NCBI RefSeq assembly: GCF_000023105.1
Contig: NC_012669.1
Location: forward strand, 3,039,025-3,103,024
Source of the DNA: Beutenbergia cavernae DSM 12333
GTDB taxonomy: Bacteria > Actinomycetota > Actinomycetes > Actinomycetales > Beutenbergiaceae
DNA length: 64,000 nucleotides
Direction of reading: 5' to 3'
The first letter of the stretch is position 1. Every line of letters begins with the position of its first letter. A program made the position numbers and the translations under genes. Shown in pieces: positions 7,962-16,398 of this stretch. The notes under the pieces were generated by a model. The model worked only from the letters and a program-made list of their open reading frames with translations, was not told the origin of the DNA and searched no databases.

Positions 7962-9818
7962 CTACGTGCGCCCGACGAACCACCCGCGCACGGCGTCGAT
8001 CCTGGCCTGAAGCTGATCCGCGCTTGCCAGCGGCACCTCCGGCCCGCCGGACCTCTCGCGCAGCCGCGTGTGGACGACGCCGTGCGGCACGCCGCTGCGG
8101 CGCGACCACGCGCTGACCAGCGAGGAGAGCTCCTTGCGGAGCGCTGCGAGCCGGCGGTGATCGCTCGCCGGCTCGGCTCCCCGGGCACGCCGCGAGGCCA
8201 CGTGCTCCGCCTGCCGGGAGCGCAGGAGATCGCGCACCTGATCGGCATCGAGCAGCCCCGGCAGGCCGAGGAAGTCGGCCTCCTCGTCGGAGCCGATCTC
8301 GCCACCCGTGCCGAACTCGCCGCCGTCGAACAGCACGCGATCGAACGACGCCTGGGCCTCGAGCGCCTCGAACCCCGGCTGCGTGAGGTCGGAGCTCGCC
8401 TTCTCCGCGCGGTTCGCGGCGGCGAGCTCGGCATCGTCCAGCCCGTCCTCGGTGGCCGACGCCGGGCGGTCCAGCGCGTGGTCACGCTCGATCTCCAGCT
8501 CGCCGGCGAGCCCGAGGAGCGTCGGCACGCTCGGGAGGAAGATGGACGCCGTCTCGCCGCGTCGCCGCGCTCGCACGAACCGGCCGACGGCCTGGGCGAA
8601 GAACAGCGGCGTCGCCGTCGCCGTCGCGTACACCCCCACGGCCAGCCGCGGCACGTCGACGCCCTCCGAGACCATCCGCACCGCCACCATCCAGCGCTGC
8701 GTCCCCGCGGTGAACTCCTCGATGCGCGCCGAGGCGTCGTCGTCGTCGGACAGCACGACGACCGCCGACTCCCCCGTGATCTCCCGCAGCCTGCCCGCGT
8801 ACGCCCGGGCGGTCTCCTGGTCGGTCGCGATCACGAGCCCGCCGGCGTCCGGCATCCCGCGCCGCACCTCGGTGAGGCGGGTGTCCGCGGCGGCGAGGAC
8901 GGCGGGGATCCACTCGCCCTTCGGGTTGAGCGCCGTCCGCCACGCCTGCGCGATCATGTCCTTCGTGAGCGGCTCGCCGAGCCGGGCGCTGACCTCGTCG
9001 CCGGCCCGCGACCGCCACCGCATCTGGCCCGAGTACGCCATGAACAGCACGGGCCGCACGACGCCGTCCGCCAACGCGTCACCGTAGGAGTAGGCGTGGT
9101 CGGCGCGGGACCGCCGGATCCCCTCGCCGTCGGCGCTGTACGTGATGAACGGGATGGCGGCCGTGTCCGAGCGGAACGGCGTCCCGGTGAGCGACAGGCG
9201 TCGGCGGGCGGGCTCGAACGCCTCGACGACGGCGTCGCCCCAGCTCAGCGCGTCGCCGGCGTGGTGCACCTCGTCGAGGATGACGAGCGTCGGCCCTGCC
9301 TGCGTGCGCGCCCGGTGCAGCGCCGGGTTCGCAGCCACCTGCGCGTACGTGAGCGCGACGCCGTCGAACTGCGCACCGTGCCGGCCCTGGGCGTTGCGGA
9401 AGCTCGGATCGATCCGGACGCCGACCCGCGCCGCCGCCTCCGCCCACTGCACCTTGAGGTGCTCCGTGGGCGCGACGACAGTCACCCGGCGCACCAGGCC
9501 CGCCTCGAGGAGCTCCGTGGCGACGCGCAGCGCGAACGTCGTCTTGCCGGCTCCCGGCGTCGCCACCGCGAGGTAGTCGCGGGGCGACCTGGCGAGGTAG
9601 TCGTCGACGGCGGCCTGCTGCCACGCTCGCAACGCGGGCGCCGTGCCCCACGCCGCCCGCGCCGGGAACGCCGGCGACAGGTGCTCGGCTGCCGTCGTCG
9701 AGGCGGAGGTGCTCGTGCCGCGCCCGACCGCACGCGACTGCCCGCCCTCGACGTCGTCGTCGAGAGCGCTCAGATCGCTGAAGAGGTCGGGCTGCGGCTC
9801 AGGAGCCGCCGAGCTCAC
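7962..9818 (-). CDS. DEAD/DEAH-box helicase (superfamily 2)
   Basis: A 618-residue SF2 helicase. After a low-complexity N-terminus (about 55 residues) come LRAWQQAAVDDYL (Q-motif-like), ATPGAGKTTFALR (Walker A), ILDEVHHAGDAL (DEVH, Walker B), LSLTGTPFRSD (motif III), then the second RecA domain with VIATDQETARAYA, RMVSEGVDVPRLAVGVYAT (motif V) and AQAVGRFVRARRRGE (motif VI). A C-terminal tail of about 150 residues has no recognised motif. Start is a GTG overlapping the DUF3039 stop (GTGA). The helicase/DUF3039 neighbourhood is common in Micrococcales; the substrate is unknown, though the fold resembles the UvrB/restriction-helicase type that acts on DNA. Confidence 0.9.
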   Translation of the reverse strand: MSSAAPEPQPDLFSDLSALDDDVEGGQSRAVGRGTSTSASTTAAEHLSPAFPARAAWGTAPALRAWQQAAVDDYLARSPRDYLAVATPGAGKTTFALRVATELLEAGLVRRVTVVAPTEHLKVQWAEAAARVGVRIDPSFRNAQGRHGAQFDGVALTYAQVAANPALHRARTQAGPTLVILDEVHHAGDALSWGDAVVEAFEPARRRLSLTGTPFRSDTAAIPFITYSADGEGIRRSRADHAYSYGDALADGVVRPVLFMAYSGQMRWRSRAGDEVSARLGEPLTKDMIAQAWRTALNPKGEWIPAVLAAADTRLTEVRRGMPDAGGLVIATDQETARAYAGRLREITGESAVVVLSDDDDASARIEEFTAGTQRWMVAVRMVSEGVDVPRLAVGVYATATATPLFFAQAVGRFVRARRRGETASIFLPSVPTLLGLAGELEIERDHALDRPASATEDGLDDAELAAANRAEKASSDLTQPGFEALEAQASFDRVLFDGGEFGTGGEIGSDEEADFLGLPGLLDADQVRDLLRSRQAEHVASRRARGAEPASDHRRLAALRKELSSLVSAWSRRSGVPHGVVHTRLRERSGGPEVPLASADQLQARIDAVRGWFVGRT

Positions 9819-10159
9819 GCGTCGGAGCCGCCGGAGCCACCCGGGTTGTCGCCGCCCCCGGGCTTGCCGCCACCACCGCCGCGCAGGCTCTCGTAGATCT
9901 CCTTGCACGCGGGGCAGACCGGGAACTTGTTCGGGTCGCGTCCCGGCGTCCAGACCTTCCCGCACAACGCGATCACCGGGTCGCCGGACATCGCCGAGGC
10001 GAGGATCTTGTCCTTGCGCACGTAGTGGGCGAACCGCTCGTGGTCGCCCGGCTCGGCCTCCTGCCGCTCCTCCGCCCGTTCGAGCACTGACGTCGAGGTT
10101 CCGCCCGAGAGACGCTCGAGCTCCTCGTCCGGGCCGGTCGGCGGGAGGGGTTGGCTCAT
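9815..10159 (-). CDS. DUF3039 family zinc-ribbon-like protein
   Basis: A 114-residue actinobacterial protein of the DUF3039 family. It has a conserved HERFAHYVRKDKI segment and a putative metal site formed by Cys in IALCGKVW and CPAC in FPVCPACKEIYE, then a Gly-rich tail (GGGGGKPGGGDNPGGSGG). The ATG lies eight bases after a TAGACT hexamer (10168-10173), giving a leaderless-type start. It is translationally coupled to the downstream helicase. Function is not known; the Cys/His pattern and the partner helicase suggest nucleic-acid association, which is inference only. Confidence 0.85.
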   Translation of the reverse strand: MSQPLPPTGPDEELERLSGGTSTSVLERAEERQEAEPGDHERFAHYVRKDKILASAMSGDPVIALCGKVWTPGRDPNKFPVCPACKEIYESLRGGGGGKPGGGDNPGGSGGSDA

Positions 10160-10220
10160 GGCAGGTGAGTCTACGACGGGGTGACAGACTCGGGCTGACC
10201 GACCGGGAGAGGGGCACCCG

Positions 10221-11711
10221 ATGACGACCGACGACCTCGTCGTCACCACGGCCGCGGGCGACGTCGCCGGCGTGCGTCGTGCGCCGTCGCACGCGGCGTT
10301 CCTCGGGATCCCGTTCGCCGAGCCACCCGTCGGTGAGCGCCGCCTCGCCGCCCCGGTCCCCCGCGGGGCGTGGGACGGGGTCCGCCCGTGCCGGGAGTAC
10401 GGGCCGACGCCGCAGCGCAGGCGGACGGGCGGCGGGGTCACCTCCATCCCGGAGCCGTCGATCCCGGGCGAGGACACGCTCGCCGTCAACGTCTTCACGC
10501 CTGCGCCCGGCGACCGTCAGGCGCGCCTGCCGGTGCTCGTGTGGATCCACGGCGGCGGCTACACGTCAGGGTCGCCGGCCTCACCCTGGTACGACGGCCG
10601 CACGTTCGCCGCGCGCGGCATCGTCACCGTCACGATCTCCTACCGGCTCGGGTTCGACGGGTTCGGCCTCCTGCCGGACGCGCCGCCGAACCGCGCCGTG
10701 CTCGACTGGCTCCTGGCCCTGGCCTGGGTGCAGGAGAACATCGCCGCGTTCGGCGGCGACCCCGACGCCGTCACGATCGCCGGGCAGAGCGCCGGCGGCG
10801 GCGCCGTGCTCACGCTCCTCGCGATGCCACGCGCCCAGGGCCTGTTCCGACGGGCCATCGCGCAGTCCGGGGCGCTCGCGGACCTGCCGTCGGACGCGGC
10901 CGAGGCGACGACGGCGCAGCTCGCGACCGAGCTCGGCGTCACCGCCACGCGGGACGGCTTCCGGTCCGTGCCCGAGGCCACGGTGCTCGAGGCGCAGCAC
11001 GCCCTCACCGCGAACGACCTGGCCGACCCGGCGGCCGTGTTCGGTGGCCTCGTGAACCGCACCGCGTCACCGCTGACGTTCGGGCCCGTCATCGACGGCG
11101 ACCTCGTGACGGCGCCCGCGTCCGCGTCGATGGCTCGCGGCACCGGCACGGACGTGCCCCTGCTGGCGGGGACCACCGCGCACGAGTTCAACGGCGTGGT
11201 CACCTCCCACGCCCCCGCCGCGCTGCGCTTCGTGCCGGCGACCCTCGTGCTGCGGCGCGCCGGGATGCCGCACGACGTCACCCGCGACTACCTGAGGGCC
11301 CGCAACGGGACCGACACACCCGGCGTCGTCGGCCAGCTGCTCACCGACCTCCTGTTCCGCGCCCCGCTCGCCGAGGTGCTCATGGCCCGCCAGGCGGCCG
11401 GTGCGACGTCGTGGGCGTACGACTTCCGCTGGCCGTCCCCGCTCGCGCACGGCACGAGCCCGCACTGTCTCGACGCGCCGTTCGTGTGGAACTGCCTCGA
11501 CGCCGAGCGGGTCACGGAGGTGAACACCGGGCCGCACCCGCCGCAGGAGCTCGCCGACGCGATGCACGGCACCTGGGCGGCCTTCGTCGCGGGCGACGAC
11601 CCGGACTGGCCGGCGTTCGCCGCGCCCGACCACGCCGCTCGGGTGTTCACCGTGCCACCGGTGACGGCGCGCAACGCGTACGCGATCGAGCGGCGGCTCG
11701 CCGGCCGCTGA
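10221..11711 (+). CDS. Type-B carboxylesterase/lipase family protein
   Basis: A 496-residue alpha/beta-hydrolase of the carboxylesterase type B family. Visible are FLGIPFAEPPVGERR near the N-terminus, the oxyanion-hole WIHGGGY (about residues 110-117), the nucleophile elbow IAGQSAGGGAV with the catalytic Ser, the LAGTTAHEF acidic region and GTSPHCLDAPFVW with the likely catalytic His. No signal peptide, so probably cytoplasmic. GAGAGGGG precedes the ATG. Divergent from DUF3039, 61 bases apart. Substrate (ester drug, short acyl ester) cannot be predicted. Confidence 0.92.
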   Translation: MTTDDLVVTTAAGDVAGVRRAPSHAAFLGIPFAEPPVGERRLAAPVPRGAWDGVRPCREYGPTPQRRRTGGGVTSIPEPSIPGEDTLAVNVFTPAPGDRQARLPVLVWIHGGGYTSGSPASPWYDGRTFAARGIVTVTISYRLGFDGFGLLPDAPPNRAVLDWLLALAWVQENIAAFGGDPDAVTIAGQSAGGGAVLTLLAMPRAQGLFRRAIAQSGALADLPSDAAEATTAQLATELGVTATRDGFRSVPEATVLEAQHALTANDLADPAAVFGGLVNRTASPLTFGPVIDGDLVTAPASASMARGTGTDVPLLAGTTAHEFNGVVTSHAPAALRFVPATLVLRRAGMPHDVTRDYLRARNGTDTPGVVGQLLTDLLFRAPLAEVLMARQAAGATSWAYDFRWPSPLAHGTSPHCLDAPFVWNCLDAERVTEVNTGPHPPQELADAMHGTWAAFVAGDDPDWPAFAAPDHAARVFTVPPVTARNAYAIERRLAGR

Positions 11712-11827
11712 GTCGCGTGGCGTTCCGCGAGCGTTCACCACCTCGTCGTCGTCCGGTCCTTCCGGCACCTCCGGGCCGTTCCCTAGCGTCGGTCGGAGAG
11801 CCGTGGGACCGAACCGGAGGAGCCACG

Positions 11828-12589
11828 ATGACCACGACCACCAGCACGCCACGCATCGTCGGCCACCGTGGTGCCGCGACCCGTGCGCCGGAGAACACGC
11901 TCGCCTCGTTCGCGCGGGCCGTCCTCGACGGCGCCGACGCCGTCGAGCTCGACGTCCACGCCACCCGGGACGGGCGGCTCGCCGTCCACCACGACGCGAC
12001 GCTCGGGCGGACGTCGGTGGCCGGTCGGCACGCCGGACGCATCGGCGAGCTCACCTGGCGCGAGGTCGCCGAGGTCGAGCTCGCCGGCGACCAGCGCGTG
12101 CCGGAGCTGGCCGAGGCCCTCGACCTCATCCCCACCGACGTCTTCGTCGAGGTCAAGGACGTCGCCGCCGCGGCGCCCGCCGCCCGCCTCGTCCGCGAGC
12201 GTGGCCTGGCGGACCGGGTCGTGATCACGAGCTTCCTCCCGGACGCGCTGCGCCTGGCTGCCTCCGCCGCGCCCGAGGTGCGCCGGGGCCTCATCGAGGT
12301 CCACCCGACCCGCGAGTCGCCGAGCCTGCTGACCGAGCTCGGAGCGTCCGTCTACCACCTGTGCCTGGCGGGGGCGCGCGCCGAAGACGTGGCGCAGGCC
12401 CAGGCCCGCGGCCTCGAGGTGGGCGTCTGGACGCTGCACACGTTCGACGAGGTGCGGCGCGCCGTCGACCTCGGCTGCGACACCCTCACCGCCGACGATC
12501 CCGCCTGGTGCCGCGCCGCCGTCGAGAGCCTCCGCGCTCCCGCGGCCGGTGCGCGGCCGACGGCGATCGCGAGCCTGCCCGCCGCGTAG
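11828..12589 (+). CDS. Glycerophosphodiester phosphodiesterase
   Basis: A 253-residue GDPD-domain TIM barrel, likely cytosolic (no signal peptide), hydrolysing glycerophosphodiesters to glycerol 3-phosphate and an alcohol. Key residues are seen: VGHRGAATRAPENTLASF with the first catalytic His/Arg and Glu, DAVELDVHATRDGRLAVHHD with the metal-binding Glu/Asp and the second His, VFVEVKD, and near the end GVWTLHTFDE and DTLTADDP. GGAGGAG precedes the ATG, and a TAGCGT hexamer lies upstream (about 11784), so this gene likely has its own promoter and leader. Confidence 0.94.
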   Translation: MTTTTSTPRIVGHRGAATRAPENTLASFARAVLDGADAVELDVHATRDGRLAVHHDATLGRTSVAGRHAGRIGELTWREVAEVELAGDQRVPELAEALDLIPTDVFVEVKDVAAAAPAARLVRERGLADRVVITSFLPDALRLAASAAPEVRRGLIEVHPTRESPSLLTELGASVYHLCLAGARAEDVAQAQARGLEVGVWTLHTFDEVRRAVDLGCDTLTADDPAWCRAAVESLRAPAAGARPTAIASLPAA

Positions 12590-12634
12590 GCCCGCGCCGG
12601 GCGCCGCTGCCGCCCCGCGCGTACGCTCGCCCAC

Positions 12635-12922
12635 ATGGACGGCGTGCGGGTCCTGCTGCTTGAGGGGTTCGACGACGACGCCGTCGACCTCACCCTCGAC
12701 GCGTTGCCGGCGCACGGACTCACCGGGGTGACGACGGCGCTGCTGACCGGGTTGGCGGCCGAGGTCGACCTGCCGTGCGAGGAGCCGACGACGTTGCTGG
12801 TCGAGGTCCCGGAACGGTCCCTGTCGGTGACGCTGGACGTGGCGCCTGGGGCGACCGTCACCGTGTCGCTCAGCCCGGAGGGCCTCGTCGTCGACCTCCC
12901 CGGTGACGTCGGCCTCATGTGA
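12635..12922 (+). CDS. Small acidic orphan protein
   Basis: A 95-residue product (MDGVRVLLLEGFDDDAVD...) that I do not recognise. It is rich in Val, Leu, Asp and Glu, has one Cys (near residue 50), no signal peptide and no convincing membrane segment. The hydrophobic/polar alternation in residues 55-90 (LLVEVPERSLSVTLDV, TVTVSLSPEGLVVDL) suggests a small beta-sheet domain. Support for reality: the ATG lies seven bases after a TACGCT -10 hexamer (12622-12627), the same leaderless arrangement seen at well-identified genes in this window, and codon third positions remain GC-rich. Alternative: chance open frame between GDPD and the metalloprotease. Confidence 0.55.
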   Translation: MDGVRVLLLEGFDDDAVDLTLDALPAHGLTGVTTALLTGLAAEVDLPCEEPTTLLVEVPERSLSVTLDVAPGATVTVSLSPEGLVVDLPGDVGLM

Positions 12923-12995
12923 CGCCGCCGGGTCTCCCGGCCGGGGAGCCCGGGCCGGAGGGACCGCTCCGCACATTCCCAGGGAAAACCCCGAT

Positions 12996-13012
12996 GACGC
13001 CGCGGCGGCGTC
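12996..13012. repeat. GC-rich inverted repeat upstream of the metalloprotease
   Basis: A 17-bp near-continuous inverted repeat with 8-bp arms (GACGCCGC / GCGGCGTC) around one central base. It lies between the small orphan gene and the metalloprotease, just upstream of a TAGCGT hexamer (13017-13022) that could be the protease -10. It could be a weak terminator for the orphan gene or an operator for the protease; nothing in the sequence decides. Confidence 0.4.
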
Positions 13013-13141
13013 CTCCTAGCGTCGTCCTCGTCGCTCTCCGTCGCGACGTCACCACCCGCGAGGACGCGGGCAGGCGCCGCCATCCGGGCCACGGGCCCGC
13101 CGCTGGTCCCTTCGCTCTGCTCTCCGCTCTGGAGCCCCACG

Positions 13142-15451
13142 ATGTGCTGCAACGACGCCACGAACCCCGCGTACACGCCTGGTCCGGACGGACCGCTCCC
13201 CGGTCCTCTTCCCGGCCCGTTCCCCGAGCCCGGCCCCTTCCCCGGTCCCTTCCCGGAGCCGTTCCCCGGCCGGCCGCCGGAGCGCGTGTGGCCGCCGCGG
13301 GACTTCCCGCCGTACTGGCTGTGCTGGCGGTGGGGCGGCATCAGCGGCCGCTACTCGGGGTCGTCAGGGCACGTGCTCCTGGGCGAGCGCATCGACCTGC
13401 GGATCGACGTGGACGTGCGGCACAACGCGAACTCGCCGGTCATGCACCGCGTCAGCGCCGACCACTTCCGGCGCCGTTTCTCGGGACGGCCTCCGTTCGG
13501 CTCGTTCGCGAGCGTGTACCTCGAGTCCTGGATCATCGACGCCCCGCGCGTGACGTGGAACAGGTGCAGCGCCGTCATCACCGGCGCCGTCCGCTACTGG
13601 AGCGGCGGGCACGCAGCGACCACCGCCGAGATCGTGGTGCGCTGGTCACACGGGCCCATCGAGTCCGCCACGGTCACCCTCACCGAGGGCGCGAGCGTGC
13701 GCGTCTACCAGTGCGAGTACGTCTCGGACTCCTTCCGCGAGCTGGAGCTCGAGCTCGACTACGCCGCGTCCGTCGAGATCGCCCCGCTGGTCCCGACGTA
13801 CGACACCCACGCGCACAACAACCGTCCGGCGGACACCCCGCAACGGACCCTGACCATCGAGGAGACGTACCGCGAGGCGGGTGTGGCGGTGCAGTACTCG
13901 CCGAACTCGTCGGTCGTGGACGACAGTGCCGCCTCGTTCACGTCGTGGAGTCCGGGCGAGCTGCACGACGCGATGGAGACGGCCTTCAGCCGCTACCCGT
14001 CGACCTGGCCGGCGTGGCGGATGTGGGGGCTCCAGGCGGGCACGTTCGACGCCTCCAGCGTCGGCGGCATCATGTTCGACGCCGCCGCGGCGTACGGCGG
14101 CGCGGGTGACGCCCCCGATCGGCAGGGCTTCGCCGTCTTCCGCAACCACAGCTGGTTCACCGACCTCGTCGACGGCCCGCCGGGCAACCAGGACGAGGCG
14201 TGGGCGATGCGGCACTTCCTGTACACGTGGGTGCACGAGGCCGGGCACGCCTTCAACCTGCTGCACTCGTGGAACAAGTCGCGCCCGAGCTCGCTGTCGT
14301 GGATGAACTACGACTGGAAGTACGACGAGATCAACGGGGCCGACACGTTCTGGTCCCGGTTCCGCTTCCGGTTCGACGACGAGGAGCTCATCCACATCCG
14401 GCACGGCAACCGCGCCTCCGTCATCATGGGCGCCGACCCGTGGGCGTCCGGCGGGCACCTGGAGGATCCGTCCGGTGCGTCGGCGGACCAGGACGCTCCC
14501 GGCGCCGTCGAGCTGGTGCTGCGGACGAAGGACTTCGTGGACTTCCTCGAACCGGTGGCCGTCGAGCTGCGACTGCGCAACCTCACGAACGAGCCCGTCC
14601 TGGTGGACGGCCGCCTCGACCCGGTGCACGGCACGACCACCGTCTACGTGCGCACCCCGGCGGGACGGACGGTGCAGTACGCGCCGATCATGTGCCAGAT
14701 CGGGCTGTCCGACGACGTCGTGCTCGCCCCCGCGGACCGCGCGGACGGCGACGGCACGGACCGCCTGAGCAGGTCGGTCCCCCTGGTGTACGGCACCGGC
14801 GGCTTCATGTTCGCCGAGCCCGGCGAGTACCAGGTGCGCGCGGTGTACGCGGCCGCGGGTCACCTGGTCGTGTCGAACACCGTCCGCATCCGCGTCGGAC
14901 AGCCCGCCTCCGTGCAGGACGACCGGTTCGCCGCGTCGTTCCTGCGCCCCGAGGTCGGCCTCACGATCGCTCTCGGCGGCTCGATGTCGCAGCACCTGGG
15001 CGACGCCGTCGGGATCCTCACGGAGGCCGCCGAGCGGTTCGCCGGATCCGGCGCCGGGGTGGCCGCGGCCGAGACCGTCGCGCGCAGCATCGGGCGGGAC
15101 TTCTTCCGCCGCGAGATCGACGCGGACTCGGACCGCATGGTCAAGGGGCACAGCGCCGACCCCGGGGCGGCTCTCGCGATCACCGCGCCGGCGCTCGAGA
15201 CGCTGTCCGGCTCGAAGGACCCGGCCGCGAACCTCGCGGAGCACCGGCTCGTCAACCTGCGTCGCGAGATGCACGACGCCCGCGGAGACGGCGCCGCGGC
15301 GGCGAAGGAGCTCACCGCGCTGGCCGACGACCTCGCCGGCCGCGGCGTCAACGCCGTCGTGCTCGAGGAGGTTCGGGACCAGGCAGGGCAGGCCGCGCCG
15401 ACGCGTCGCCGCTCGACACGGTCCACGAGCGCGAAGCGCAAGAAGTCCTGA
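13142..15451 (+). CDS. Putative zinc metalloprotease with proline-rich N-terminus
   Basis: A 769-residue protein of unknown specific family. Residues 1-45 start MCCNDATNPAY and run into a Pro/Gly/Phe repeat of PGP-F-P-E/G type; no signal peptide is seen. The middle carries WVHEAGHAFNLLHSW (His365, Glu366, His369, Asn372, His375), an HExxHxxNxxH site close to the metzincin HExxHxxGxxH. Then come a WMNYDWKYDEING segment and a beta-rich region (about 440-600) resembling an Ig-like or bacterial accessory domain, and finally a helical, Ala/Asp/Arg-rich tail ending RSTRSTSAKRKKS. GGAG is placed seven bases before the ATG, and a TAGCGT hexamer about 120 bp upstream may be the -10. Zinc peptidase activity is inferred from the motif; export route and substrate are unknown. 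Confidence 0.75.
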   Translation: MCCNDATNPAYTPGPDGPLPGPLPGPFPEPGPFPGPFPEPFPGRPPERVWPPRDFPPYWLCWRWGGISGRYSGSSGHVLLGERIDLRIDVDVRHNANSPVMHRVSADHFRRRFSGRPPFGSFASVYLESWIIDAPRVTWNRCSAVITGAVRYWSGGHAATTAEIVVRWSHGPIESATVTLTEGASVRVYQCEYVSDSFRELELELDYAASVEIAPLVPTYDTHAHNNRPADTPQRTLTIEETYREAGVAVQYSPNSSVVDDSAASFTSWSPGELHDAMETAFSRYPSTWPAWRMWGLQAGTFDASSVGGIMFDAAAAYGGAGDAPDRQGFAVFRNHSWFTDLVDGPPGNQDEAWAMRHFLYTWVHEAGHAFNLLHSWNKSRPSSLSWMNYDWKYDEINGADTFWSRFRFRFDDEELIHIRHGNRASVIMGADPWASGGHLEDPSGASADQDAPGAVELVLRTKDFVDFLEPVAVELRLRNLTNEPVLVDGRLDPVHGTTTVYVRTPAGRTVQYAPIMCQIGLSDDVVLAPADRADGDGTDRLSRSVPLVYGTGGFMFAEPGEYQVRAVYAAAGHLVVSNTVRIRVGQPASVQDDRFAASFLRPEVGLTIALGGSMSQHLGDAVGILTEAAERFAGSGAGVAAAETVARSIGRDFFRREIDADSDRMVKGHSADPGAALAITAPALETLSGSKDPAANLAEHRLVNLRREMHDARGDGAAAAKELTALADDLAGRGVNAVVLEEVRDQAGQAAPTRRRSTRSTSAKRKKS

Positions 15452-15455
15452 GCGG

Positions 15456-15488
15456 GCGAGCCGCTCCGCCCCGGGCGGAGCGGCTCGC
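15456..15488. terminator. Bidirectional terminator, 16-bp perfect stem
   Basis: Perfect 16-bp inverted arms (15456-15471 and 15473-15488) sit between the convergent metalloprotease and nagB genes. The right arm abuts and shares one base with the nagB TAG stop. There is no clear U-tract on either side, as is common for actinobacterial hairpin terminators. It would serve both genes. Confidence 0.75.
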
Positions 15489-16273
15489 TACAGGCCCTGC
15501 CAGTCGGGCTTCGCGGCGTAGGTCTGGCGGTAGTAGTCGGCCAGCTGCAGGCGCGACGCCGCGGCCGGGTCGACGAGCACGCTGACGTGCGGGTGGTGCT
15601 GGAGGATCGTCGCCGGCCACATGGCGCTGACGGCGCCCTCGACGAGGTGGTGGATCGCCTCGGCCTTCCCCCGGCCGGACGCGAGCAGCACGATGTGCTT
15701 GGCCGCCATGATCGTCGCGAGGCCCTGCGTGAGGCAGTGCGTCGGGACGGCGTCGACGTCGCCGCCGAAGAACCGGGCGTTGTCCCGCCGCGTCTGCTCG
15801 GTGAGCGTCTTGATGCGGGTCCGCGAGGCGAGCGAGCTGCCCGGCTCGTTGAACGCGATGTGGCCGTCGGTGCCGATCCCGAGGATCTGCAGGTCGACAC
15901 CGCCGGAGGCCGTGATCGCCTGTTCGTACGCCGCACAGGCGGCGGCGACGTCCTCCGCCGTCCCGTCGGGCCCCTGCACGGCGCCCGGGGCGAAGTCGAC
16001 CCGGCCGGCGAACTCGCGCTCGATGACCGTCCGGTAGCGCTCGGGATGGTCGGCCGGCAGTCCGACGTACTCGTCGAGCATGAACGCCCGGGCGTTCGCG
16101 AAGGACACCTCGCCCCGCTCGTAGCGCGCGGCGAGCTCGTCGTAGACGGCGAGCGGGCTCGACCCGGTGGCGAGGCCGAGCACCGGCTCGGGCTCGCGCT
16201 CGAGCAGCGCGCCGATCGTGTCGGCGACGAGCGCTGCGGCGTCCGCGGCGTCCGGGACGATGACGACCTCCAC
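15488..16273 (-). CDS. nagB: Glucosamine-6-phosphate deaminase
   Basis: Converts glucosamine 6-phosphate to fructose 6-phosphate and ammonia, feeding amino-sugar carbon into glycolysis. The 261-residue product has the family pattern: LGLATGSSPLAVYDEL (phosphate loop), MLDEYVGLPADHPERYR with the catalytic Asp, and ILGIGTDGHIAFNEPGSSLASRTRIKTL with the active-site Asp/His/Glu. The start is a GTG with AAGGAG seven bases upstream. No nagA or transporter lies alongside; the neighbours are a convergent metalloprotease and an ABC exporter, so it appears as a single gene with a terminator at its end. Confidence 0.96.
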   Translation of the reverse strand: MEVVIVPDAADAAALVADTIGALLEREPEPVLGLATGSSPLAVYDELAARYERGEVSFANARAFMLDEYVGLPADHPERYRTVIEREFAGRVDFAPGAVQGPDGTAEDVAAACAAYEQAITASGGVDLQILGIGTDGHIAFNEPGSSLASRTRIKTLTEQTRRDNARFFGGDVDAVPTHCLTQGLATIMAAKHIVLLASGRGKAEAIHHLVEGAVSAMWPATILQHHPHVSVLVDPAAASRLQLADYYRQTYAAKPDWQGL

Positions 16274-16398
16274 GAGGCGACTCCTTCCGGCCCTCCTGGG
16301 CCGCTCGATCCGTGAGCACCAGTCCGGCTCCGCTCCCCCGAGCCTGCCATGGTCGCGCCCCGGTCGACGCCGCGGTTCGCTGACCGGAACGCGTGCGC

